Positions 47,882-55,361 of a stretch of DNA of 64,000 nucleotides are shown here, one piece after another (the first letter of the stretch is position 1; every line of letters starts with the position of its first letter). The DNA lies in contig JBJEQP010000041.1 of NCBI GenBank assembly GCA_051881815.1, positions 62,001 through 126,000 of the forward strand, written 5' to 3'. The position numbers and the translations under genes are program-made. Source of the DNA: UMGS363 sp051881815. Lineage in GTDB: Bacteria > Bacillota > Clostridia > Oscillospirales > Ruminococcaceae. The notes beneath the pieces are model-generated. The model did no database searches, was not told the origin of the DNA, and saw only the letters and a program-made list of their open reading frames with translations.

Positions 47882-48850
47882 GTGGCTCGAAAGCGCGGCG
47901 GCGGTGGAGAAGAAGAAGGCGGAAGCTGGATGGATACCTATGGTGACATGGTAACGCTGCTTTTAACGTTCTTCGTTCTGCTGTTCTCAATGTCATCTAT
48001 GGATACAAGCAAGTGGCAGTATATCGCCGAGGCTTTCTCAAAAGGAAAGATCTCCGATACTGATATCCGTGTAGTCGGCGAGCCCGACCCGAACAACGAT
48101 CCTACGGCTGTATATGACGATACGATCCCCGAAGTGCCCGAAGAGGAAACTCAGATCATTGATTTTGAGGATTTCTTTATGTACCTCAAAGAGGTCATCG
48201 TTTCAAACGACCTTTCCGACAGCGTTAGTGTTGAAATGTCCGACACGGGCGTTTATATGCGATTCAGAGATAACATTTTCTTCGCAGGCGACAGTGATGT
48301 CCTGCTTGATGAAGGTAAATTTATCCTTGATATAATTTCAGACGGAATACGTTCGATAAACGAGCTTGTCTATGCCATAAAGGTCAGCGGTCATACTGCG
48401 GCGAGTGCTTCTTCAAGCGTCAATGAATGGGATCTTTCCTCGGGAAGAGCCAATTCAGTTATCAATTACATGATTAGCCTTGACGCCTGCGATTCGGACA
48501 AGTTCTCGTCTGCAGGATACGGCAAGAACCGTCCGCTTGAGGATAACTCCACCGAAGAGGGCAGACGGCAGAATCGCCGTGTTGAGATAGTATTCATCCG
48601 CAATGATATGGATTTCACGAATCCCGATGTTCTCAATGAGCTTCTCCAGCTTGAATTCGGCACGAATTTTGTTCTTCCGTCAGGATCGGAAGGTTCATCC
48701 ATGCTTGACGCAGATACTGCTGCAGAAGCGGATGAAACTATTACTCCTGCCGATACGGAAAGAAACGACCCCGACAGGAATTATGCTTCCAAAGAGGACG
48801 CTATCAACGAAATGAAGGAAAGCAAGGCTGCCCTACCGGCGGCAGAATGA
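47882..48850 (+). CDS. motB: Flagellar motor stator protein MotB
   Basis: A 322-residue protein with a basic Gly-rich N-terminus, Ser-Trp-Met-Asp-Thr-Tyr-Gly-Asp-Met-Val-Thr-Leu-Leu-Leu-Thr-Phe-Phe-Val-Leu-Leu-type helix containing the ion-carrying Asp, a plug/linker, and a C-terminal OmpA-like domain (about 130-230) with Ser-Gly-His-Thr and Gln-Asn-Arg-Arg-Val-Glu-Ile for peptidoglycan binding. A tail of about 90 acidic residues follows. I choose GTG at 47882 (Met-Ala-Arg-Lys) because AGGTGA is correctly spaced; GTG at 47873 overlaps that site. Confidence 0.9.
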   Translation: MARKRGGGGEEEGGSWMDTYGDMVTLLLTFFVLLFSMSSMDTSKWQYIAEAFSKGKISDTDIRVVGEPDPNNDPTAVYDDTIPEVPEEETQIIDFEDFFMYLKEVIVSNDLSDSVSVEMSDTGVYMRFRDNIFFAGDSDVLLDEGKFILDIISDGIRSINELVYAIKVSGHTAASASSSVNEWDLSSGRANSVINYMISLDACDSDKFSSAGYGKNRPLEDNSTEEGRRQNRRVEIVFIRNDMDFTNPDVLNELLQLEFGTNFVLPSGSEGSSMLDADTAAEADETITPADTERNDPDRNYASKEDAINEMKESKAALPAAE

Positions 48851-48908
48851 TATACCTACAAACTACAGATCGGTTTTTCCGTCTGTCAGAAAGGAATGAT
48901 CCGAATAT

Positions 48909-49916
48909 ATGGCTGACATACTGTCGCAAAGCCAGATAGACGCTCTTCTGAACAGCTTTTCCGAAGAGGGCGCCAAGGCTTTGGACGAGATCGAGGAGCA
49001 GTCAAACGAGAAAAAAGTCAAGACATACGACTTTAAAATGCCGAAGAAGTTCACAAAGGAACAGCTCAAAACGATCGACGGCATTTTTGAAAACTATTCC
49101 CGTGTTCTTTCCTCATATCTGACCGGTCTGCTTCGCGTTTACTGCAAGGTGGAGGTCATTCAGACAGAAGAACAGCTCTATTATGAGTTCAATAACGCTC
49201 TCCCCGACTATGTTATGATGTCTATGGTCAATATGGGGATCATGGACGATGATGTACTTGAAACAAGCTGTATAATCCAGCTTTCCAACCCTATCAGCTA
49301 CACGATGATGGACAGACTCATGGGCGGTGCAGGCACCTATACCGACCAGTCGAGGGACTTCACCGAGATCGAAGTCGAGCTTCTGACGACCGTGCTCAAG
49401 CGCATGGCGTCGCTGCTCAAGGAACCTTGGGGAAGCTACATAGATGTTAATCCGTCGCTTACCTCGGTCGAAACAAACTCCAGAGTCGTTCAGCCGTTCT
49501 CACCCGATGAAGTCGTGATAATCGTAATGCTTGAGGTCGAGATCAAGGACGTTAAGAATACTATTTCGATATGTATTCCTGCAATGGGTCTTGAATCAAT
49601 AATGGCAAAGTTCGGCGATAAGTGGTCAAGAGGAACCAAGAAGCTTGATCCGAAGCGTGAGAATGAGAGAAAGCTCTCGCTTATGGATGCGATAAAGGAT
49701 TCCGACCTTAATATCGATGCCATTCTTTGCGAAACAACACTTGATCTGTATGATGTTCTTACCCTCCAGGTGGGCGATGTCATTCCGCTCAATGTGCCGA
49801 TCGACAGCAATATTACCGTTAAGATCGGAAATAATCTCTGGTTTGACGGCAAGCTTGGCATTAAAAACAACAAGAAAGCCGTTAAAATCGATAATATATA
49901 TAAAGAATTGAGGTAA
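48909..49916 (+). CDS. fliM: Flagellar motor switch protein FliM
   Basis: A 335-residue C-ring protein. The N-terminal Leu-Ser-Gln-Ser-Gln-Ile-Asp-Ala-Leu-Leu is the CheY-P binding peptide. The middle domain resembles CheC/FliY folds (Met-Val-Asn-Met-Gly-Ile-Met), and the C-terminal SpoA domain (about 260-335) pairs with FliN/FliY. It receives the chemotaxis signal. fliL, which usually lies between motB and fliM, is absent: the gap is 58 bases. Confidence 0.92.
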   Translation: MADILSQSQIDALLNSFSEEGAKALDEIEEQSNEKKVKTYDFKMPKKFTKEQLKTIDGIFENYSRVLSSYLTGLLRVYCKVEVIQTEEQLYYEFNNALPDYVMMSMVNMGIMDDDVLETSCIIQLSNPISYTMMDRLMGGAGTYTDQSRDFTEIEVELLTTVLKRMASLLKEPWGSYIDVNPSLTSVETNSRVVQPFSPDEVVIIVMLEVEIKDVKNTISICIPAMGLESIMAKFGDKWSRGTKKLDPKRENERKLSLMDAIKDSDLNIDAILCETTLDLYDVLTLQVGDVIPLNVPIDSNITVKIGNNLWFDGKLGIKNNKKAVKIDNIYKELR

Positions 49917-49924
49917 GAGCAATA

Positions 49925-51241
49925 ATGAGTGATGAAAAACTTGTTGACGGATTCGGCGAAGTCGAGAAAGACGCCATCGGTGAAATAATGAACATCACTA
50001 TGGGTTCGGCTGCCACTGCCGTATCCAATCTCCTATCGGCTAAGGTTTGGATCACCACTCCGACAGTTAACGTCATAAGCGCCAGTGAACTCTCTTTTCC
50101 TGAACTTGAGCCTTGTATTATGGTCAGGATCAAATATGTGCAGGGTGTTTCGGGACAGAATGTTCTTGTTCTCAAGCAGAATGACGTCCAGCTGATCCTT
50201 AATCAGCTCATGGGTCTGCCGCTTGAAGTAACGGATGATTTTAAATTCGATGAGATGAATATATCCGCTGTCTGCGAAGTCATGAATCAGATGATGGGCG
50301 CAGCCGCAACGGCTCTTTCGGAAATAATTGATACAACTGTCGATATTTCGACCCCCGAGGCCATCGTTGAAGACAATCGAAAGCTTATAGCCGATCTCTA
50401 TGAGGTCAACGGAGATGAAAATGTAGTAAGCATCAAATTCAACCTTACTATTGACGGAGTTATCAATTCCGAGTTTATTTCCATACTTACGATAAACCTT
50501 GCTAAGGAAATGGCTGAAAAGATGATGGCAGGCTACAGTTCAGCTGCCGATGAAGCACTTACCGCCGCACCCGTGCAGGAGAATACTCCGACAGAGTCTT
50601 CATCGGGAGGTGCAACGCTTTCACAGGCAGAGATAGAAGCACTGCTGGGCGGAGGAGTTACGGAAAGTACATCTGCTCCGACACCGCAGCCGACGCCTAC
50701 ACCACAGCCTGCTCCGACACCGCAGCCTGCTCCGAATCCGATGCAGCAGGGTATGCCGCAGCAGCCGATGCCGCAGATGCAGGGTATGCCGCCATACGGC
50801 TACGATCCGAATATGCAGCAGTATGGTATGTACGGTCAGATGCCGCAGGGTCAGCCGATGCCGAATATGTATCCGCAGCAGCCTTACGGATATCCGCAGC
50901 AGCCGCAGATGAATATCCAGCCCGTTCAGCTCCAGAGCTTTGCTACATATAATAACGCATCACTTAATAAGGAGCAGAACGATAATCTCAAGCTGCTCAT
51001 GGGTGTTCCCCTCAACGTAAGCGTTGAGATCGGTTCAACCTCCAAAAAGGTCAAGGAGATACTTGAGTTTACACAAGGTACGATCATCGAGCTTGAAAGA
51101 CAGGCCGGTGCCCCCGTTGACATCATCGTTAACGGAAACCTTATAGCAAAGGGAGATGTCGTTGTTATCGATGATAACTTTGCTGTCAGAATAACTGAGA
51201 TAATCAGATCAAAATTCTTGGATAATTTAGGTAAGGAGTAA
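49925..51241 (+). CDS. fliY: Flagellar motor switch phosphatase FliY (FliN-like)
   Basis: A 438-residue protein. The N-terminal 200 residues are a CheC-type domain with two Glu-x-x-Asn phosphatase motifs (Glu-Ile-Met-Asn and Glu-Val-Met-Asn). About residues 215-335 are a Pro/Gln/Met-rich, low-complexity linker with repeated Thr-Pro-Gln-Pro-type units. The C-terminal 90 residues are a SpoA/FliN domain (Met-Gly-Val-Pro-Leu-Asn-Val-Ser-Val-Glu-Ile-Gly). It sits in the C ring and should dephosphorylate CheY-P near its binding site. It starts nine bases after fliM. Confidence 0.93.
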   Translation: MSDEKLVDGFGEVEKDAIGEIMNITMGSAATAVSNLLSAKVWITTPTVNVISASELSFPELEPCIMVRIKYVQGVSGQNVLVLKQNDVQLILNQLMGLPLEVTDDFKFDEMNISAVCEVMNQMMGAAATALSEIIDTTVDISTPEAIVEDNRKLIADLYEVNGDENVVSIKFNLTIDGVINSEFISILTINLAKEMAEKMMAGYSSAADEALTAAPVQENTPTESSSGGATLSQAEIEALLGGGVTESTSAPTPQPTPTPQPAPTPQPAPNPMQQGMPQQPMPQMQGMPPYGYDPNMQQYGMYGQMPQGQPMPNMYPQQPYGYPQQPQMNIQPVQLQSFATYNNASLNKEQNDNLKLLMGVPLNVSVEIGSTSKKVKEILEFTQGTIIELERQAGAPVDIIVNGNLIAKGDVVVIDDNFAVRITEIIRSKFLDNLGKE

Positions 51242-51247
51242 TTAATT

Positions 51248-51610
51248 ATGGATAAGAAGATCATGCTTGTAGACGACGCCGCTTTCATGAGAATGATGAT
51301 TAAGGATGCGCTCACAAAGAACGGATACACAAATATCATCGAAGCCGCTGACGGTGAGATCGCCTGCACAAAATATGCTGCAGAGCATCCCGATCTCGTT
51401 ATCATGGATATCACAATGCCTAACAAGACAGGCATCGAAGCTCTCAAGGACATCAAGGCAAGCGATCCTGCCGCAAAGGTTGTAATGTGTTCTGCTATGG
51501 GTCAGGAGGCAATGGTAGTTGAAGCTATCAAGCTCGGCGCTCTCGACTTTATCGTAAAGCCTTTCAAGCCCGACAGAATCCTCCAGACAGTTCAGAAGGT
51601 ACTGGGTTAA
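51248..51610 (+). CDS. cheY: CheY-type response regulator
   Basis: A 120-residue single receiver with Val-Asp-Asp-Ala-Ala-Phe-Met-Arg, phospho-Asp in Val-Ile-Met-Asp-Ile-Thr-Met-Pro, Ser in Met-Cys-Ser-Ala-Met-Gly-Gln and Lys in Val-Lys-Pro-Phe. Placed between fliY and fliO, as in Bacillus-type operons, it is the output of the chemotaxis pathway and binds FliM/FliY when phosphorylated. cheA is not in the window. Confidence 0.93.
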   Translation: MDKKIMLVDDAAFMRMMIKDALTKNGYTNIIEAADGEIACTKYAAEHPDLVIMDITMPNKTGIEALKDIKASDPAAKVVMCSAMGQEAMVVEAIKLGALDFIVKPFKPDRILQTVQKVLG

Positions 51611-51625
51611 GAGAGGGCGGCAATA

Positions 51626-52033
51626 GTGCCTGAATTATTAATGGTGATCTGCTCCCTTTTGGGAGTGATCGGTCTGATCTTCCTTGTTTATTACGGAACA
51701 AGATGGCTCAACAAAAAGTTCCGCAGTACAGGCTGGAACGGCCTTGAACGGGGAATAAAAATAATTGACTGTATCGGTATAGCGCAGGATAAGCAGCTTA
51801 TGGTCGTTAAAGTCGGCAAAAAGGGTATGCTTCTCGGCGTTGCGCCGAACAGTATTTCCAAGCTCTGCGATATTGATGACGATGATATCAGCGATATGCA
51901 GAGGGAAACGGAGGAAAAGTCTTCTGTTTCTTTCTCGGAGAGCTTAAAAAACGCTTTTTTCAAGAATAACAATGCGGATAACGGTTCGGTTCAGGAGGAC
52001 GGTAAGGAAAATAATGAAAAAAATGATCTCTGA
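51626..52033 (+). CDS. fliO: Flagellar biosynthesis protein FliO/FliZ
   Basis: A 135-residue protein with one N-terminal membrane helix (about 2-24) and a small beta domain with Ile-Lys-Ile-Ile-Asp-Cys-Ile-Gly-Ile-Ala-Gln-Asp-Lys-Gln-Leu and Leu-Gly-Val-Ala, matching FliO. It helps FliP assemble in the export gate. The start is GTG, following cheY by 15 bases. The hydrophilic C-terminus is acidic, and its last codons overlap the start of fliP. Confidence 0.82.
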   Translation: MPELLMVICSLLGVIGLIFLVYYGTRWLNKKFRSTGWNGLERGIKIIDCIGIAQDKQLMVVKVGKKGMLLGVAPNSISKLCDIDDDDISDMQRETEEKSSVSFSESLKNAFFKNNNADNGSVQEDGKENNEKNDL

Positions 52034-52988
52034 CGCCGCTGCTGTCTTCGCAAAGGCTTCTTTTCCGGTGACCGTCTTTATTGCGATGGCAGCGGCGCTT
52101 ATGGCAGCGCTGCTGTTTGTTCCGGTTGACGTTCACGCCGAGGATGGAGTGACTTCCGTGACGGAGATCTCTATTGTAACAGAGATCCCGAACGTTGAAA
52201 CCTCCGTCCCACAGCAGACGCAGCCGCTCCAGAACCCCGAAACGCAGGTTCAGGAGCAGCAGGATGATGAGCTTCCTTATGAAAAACCGGCAACGGACGA
52301 TGAAGCGCAAAATCTGCTTGATCTGCTTGACATAAATAATTCCAGCACAGTTGACCTCATTCTCCTGATAACGATATTGTCGCTTGCGCCGTCTATACTT
52401 GTGATGCTTACCTGCTTCACGAGAATAATCATCACATTCTCGCTGCTGCGAAATGCGATGGGCGTTCAGCAGACTCCTCCGAATCAGGTGATGATAGGTC
52501 TTGCGTTGTTTTTAACGATGTTTATAATGAAACCCGTTTTGTCCGAGATGAACGAGGTTGCGTATGTGCCGTACAAAAACGGAGAATATACGATCACCGA
52601 GGCTGCAGAAGCCGCTTCCGTTCCGCTCAAAACGTGGATGCTGAAAAACACCTCCAATGAGTCGATGAATTTCTTCCTTGAGCTTTCCGACACGGAGATC
52701 GAAGCCGAAACGGAAGAAGCTTTTATCGAGGAGGTCAGCTTTGTGACCGTTGTACCTGCATTCATCCTCAGTGAAATAAAGATCGGCTTCCAGATCGGCT
52801 TCCTTATCTACATACCGTTCCTGATAGTCGATATAGTTGTTTCAACACTGCTGATGTCAATGGGTATGATGATGCTTCCGCCGACAACGATCTCGATACC
52901 TTTCAAGATACTGCTTTTCGTGCTTGTGGACGGATGGTCGCTGCTTACGGCATCGCTTGTGAACGGATTCAATCCGCTCGGAACATAG
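52014..52988 (+). CDS. fliP: Flagellar export gate protein FliP
   Basis: A 324-residue protein with a signal-like N-terminus (about 1-40), a linker of about 70 residues and the FliP core with four helices and motifs Leu-Thr-Cys-Phe-Thr-Arg-Ile-Ile, Leu-Arg-Asn-Ala-Met-Gly and Pro-Pro-Asn-Gln-Val, ending Ser-Leu-Val-Asn-Gly-Phe. It forms the export gate with FliQ and FliR. I choose the ATG at 52014 with TAAGGA ahead; this overlaps fliO by 20 bases. The Glu-rich periplasmic loop is longer than usual. Confidence 0.92.
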   Translation: MKKMISDAAAVFAKASFPVTVFIAMAAALMAALLFVPVDVHAEDGVTSVTEISIVTEIPNVETSVPQQTQPLQNPETQVQEQQDDELPYEKPATDDEAQNLLDLLDINNSSTVDLILLITILSLAPSILVMLTCFTRIIITFSLLRNAMGVQQTPPNQVMIGLALFLTMFIMKPVLSEMNEVAYVPYKNGEYTITEAAEAASVPLKTWMLKNTSNESMNFFLELSDTEIEAETEEAFIEEVSFVTVVPAFILSEIKIGFQIGFLIYIPFLIVDIVVSTLLMSMGMMMLPPTTISIPFKILLFVLVDGWSLLTASLVNGFNPLGT

Positions 52989-53001
52989 TCGGAGGCGGGA
53001 T

Positions 53002-53283
53002 ATGACACAGGATCTTGTTTTACAGATCTTCCGTGAAGCGCTGCTGCTAAGCATAAAGCTCGGCGGTCCGCTGCTCCTTGTGAGTATGGTGGTGGGTCTT
53101 GTTATTTCGATACTCCAGGCGGCTACGCAGGTGCATGAGCAGACGCTCTCGTTTGTGCCGAAGCTGCTTGTTATAGCTGTTATGCTGCTGCTGATGGCTC
53201 CGTTCATGATGAACGCGATGAACGATTTTTTTTACGAGATCTTCGATATCATCGCAAAGGTCAGCAGCCAGACTGTTTTATAA
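53002..53283 (+). CDS. fliQ: Flagellar export gate protein FliQ
   Basis: A 93-residue protein with two membrane helices and the signature Ser-Ile-Leu-Gln-Ala-Ala-Thr-Gln-Val-His-Glu-Gln-Thr-Leu. It is a small subunit of the FliPQR export channel. Its position between fliP and fliR is standard. Confidence 0.94.
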   Translation: MTQDLVLQIFREALLLSIKLGGPLLLVSMVVGLVISILQAATQVHEQTLSFVPKLLVIAVMLLLMAPFMMNAMNDFFYEIFDIIAKVSSQTVL

Positions 53284-53298
53284 AAACGGGAGGGCAGA

Positions 53299-54084
53299 AT
53301 GGACTTTTACAGCCTCCTGTTCGATAATTTTGAAACCAATCTCCTGATATTTTCAAGAGTTCTGGGCATTTTTGCTTTCAATCCGATACTTTCCCGAAGG
53401 AATATTCCGCAGATAGTCAAGGTTGTCACCTGCATACTTATAGCGATGATAGTTATAAATGTGCGGCAGCCCGAGCCTGTTGATACGGGAGAGGTGTTAG
53501 GCGTTTACCTTGCAATGCTGCTGAAAGAGGGCTTTGTGGGTGTTGTCATCGGGTTTATCACCGATATGTTTTTCTACAGCGTCCAGATGAGCGGCGAAAT
53601 AATGGATATGCAGGCAGGTCTTGGTATGGCAAAGGTCTTTGACCCGGGCACGAACCTGCAGATGTCGATCATGGGCTCGTTTGTCAGCTTTATGATGTAT
53701 CTCTATTTTTTCGTAACAAACGCTCACATGACATATATCGAGCTTTTTGTCAAGTCATTCGATCTGATACCGCTCGGGTTCGAGGGCGTAAACCCCGATC
53801 TCGGGATAACGATAGTCGAGTATTTCAGCGTTGTGCTTACGCTTGTGCTGAAAATTGCGATGCCGCTGATGGTTTCGCAGACGATACTTCAGTTCTGCAT
53901 CGGCGTTCTGATGAAATCTGTTCCGCAGATACAGATAATGGTCATAAATATTCAGATAAAGGTAGGCTTCGGCTTCCTTATACTGTTCATTCTGGCTGTT
54001 CCGCTGTCTGATTTTATCGAAAGATTCATGGATATCTGGCTTGAAACGATCGAGGGCGTTCTTCCCCTCATTCCTGCTCTATAA
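53299..54084 (+). CDS. fliR: Flagellar export gate protein FliR
   Basis: A 261-residue protein with about six membrane helices, containing Phe-Ser-Arg-Val-Leu-Gly and Gly-Leu-Gly-Met-Ala-Lys-Val-Phe-Asp-Pro. It completes the FliPQR channel and contacts FlhB. The TAA stop codon forms the first bases of palindromic element C, which separates fliR from flhB, normally its close neighbour. Confidence 0.93.
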   Translation: MDFYSLLFDNFETNLLIFSRVLGIFAFNPILSRRNIPQIVKVVTCILIAMIVINVRQPEPVDTGEVLGVYLAMLLKEGFVGVVIGFITDMFFYSVQMSGEIMDMQAGLGMAKVFDPGTNLQMSIMGSFVSFMMYLYFFVTNAHMTYIELFVKSFDLIPLGFEGVNPDLGITIVEYFSVVLTLVLKIAMPLMVSQTILQFCIGVLMKSVPQIQIMVINIQIKVGFGFLILFILAVPLSDFIERFMDIWLETIEGVLPLIPAL

Positions 54085-54187
54085 TACTAATCCCTCTTTA
54101 AAGTGTAGACAAAAAATCCGCGCAAAATCCATATATGCGAGATTTCGCTTGATTTTTTGTACACTTTATAATCGGGGATTAGTATAA
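54082..54187. repeat. TACTAAT palindromic element, copy C
   Basis: Starts TAATACTAATCCC and ends GGGGATTAGTATAA. Most of the element pairs with itself: AAAGTGTAGACAAAAAATC with GATTTTTTGTACACTTTAT around a loop of about 32 bases. It lacks the internal core seen in copies A and B. It is inserted between fliR and flhB, and its first three bases are the fliR stop. Confidence 0.75.
54157..54185 (+). promoter_or_regulatory. Possible promoter in the right end of element C
   Basis: TTGTAC, 17 bases, TAGTAT, followed about 20 bases later by GGGGAGGGAG of flhB. Same geometry as in element B. Confidence 0.35.
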
Positions 54188-54212
54188 GTGTTCATTTGGG
54201 GAGGGAGAATAA

Positions 54213-55295
54213 ATGGCCGAAAGCGCAGGCGAGAAAACCGAAAAGGCGACCGAACATAAACGGCGTGAGGAGCGTAAAAAGGGCAACGTCATGCAGAGCA
54301 AGGACGTTGTTACAGCCGCTTTCATCGTCATTATATTCTCGCTGTTAAAAGTACTTATGAAAACGATGATCGCAGTCTGCGAAAGGTCGTTCGACTACTG
54401 GTTCAGCCTTGCAGGCAGCGGCATGGAAGAAAACCGTATTGACGGTATGCCGATCTATTCAAAGCTTCTGATCGAGATAGGAAAGGTTCTGCTTATATGC
54501 GCAGGACCGACCCTTGTCGCAGCCGTTCTCGTTACCGTAATTGCAACCGGAGTCCAGACAAAGTTCATCTTTTCAAAGGAATCAATAAAATTTAAGTTCG
54601 ACAAGCTCAATCCGATAAACGGCATAAAGAAAATGTTCTCGATAAGCTCTCTTTTTGAGCTTGCAAAGTCTATATTGAAGCTTGTCATACTTGCCGTGAT
54701 AGTTTACGGCGAAGTAAAAAAACGTATCCCCGAGTTTGCAAAGCTTTTTGATATGGAGATAGCAAGCTCGATGATGTATATGCTTGATACGATATTTTCG
54801 ATCGTTATCAAGGTCGCAGCCGTTTTTGTCGGCGTTGCGGCGATCGACGTCCTTTTCCAGTATTTCAAGTTTGAAAAGGATATGCGAATGACCAAGCAGG
54901 AGGTCAAGGAGGAGTACAAAAACCTCGAAGGCGATCCGCAGGTCAAGGGCAAGCGCCGTCAGATACAGCGCCAGATGGCGATGAGCAGAATGATGGATTC
55001 CGTTCCCGATTCGGACGTTATCATAAGAAACCCTACGCATTTCGCCATTGCCGTCAAGTATGACAAGGACAAAAACAATGCGCCTGTCGTGCTTGCAAAG
55101 GGCGCAGATAATCTTGCGATGAAGATCGTGAGCATTGCCGAAAAGCACGATATCGTCATGGTGGAAAACAAGCCGCTCGCACGAGGTCTTTATGATGCGG
55201 TCGAAGTCGGTAAGGAGATACCGCCGGAGTTTTACCGTGCTGTTGCGGAGGTTCTTTCCTTCGTATATAAGCTTCAGGGCAAAATGCCCGAATAA
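54213..55295 (+). CDS. flhB: Flagellar export switch protein FlhB
   Basis: A 360-residue protein with a basic N-terminus (Glu-Lys-Thr-Glu-Lys-Ala-Thr), four membrane helices and a cytoplasmic domain containing the self-cleavage site Asn-Pro-Thr-His near residue 272. FliK-triggered change in this domain switches export from hook to filament subunits. Length and motifs are normal. Confidence 0.95.
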   Translation: MAESAGEKTEKATEHKRREERKKGNVMQSKDVVTAAFIVIIFSLLKVLMKTMIAVCERSFDYWFSLAGSGMEENRIDGMPIYSKLLIEIGKVLLICAGPTLVAAVLVTVIATGVQTKFIFSKESIKFKFDKLNPINGIKKMFSISSLFELAKSILKLVILAVIVYGEVKKRIPEFAKLFDMEIASSMMYMLDTIFSIVIKVAAVFVGVAAIDVLFQYFKFEKDMRMTKQEVKEEYKNLEGDPQVKGKRRQIQRQMAMSRMMDSVPDSDVIIRNPTHFAIAVKYDKDKNNAPVVLAKGADNLAMKIVSIAEKHDIVMVENKPLARGLYDAVEVGKEIPPEFYRAVAEVLSFVYKLQGKMPE

Positions 55296-55361
55296 AGTGC
55301 AGATACGATCTGCAAAAAGCAGATCTTCCTATATTTCAGAAAGGCAGAGTGTTGCAGGACC

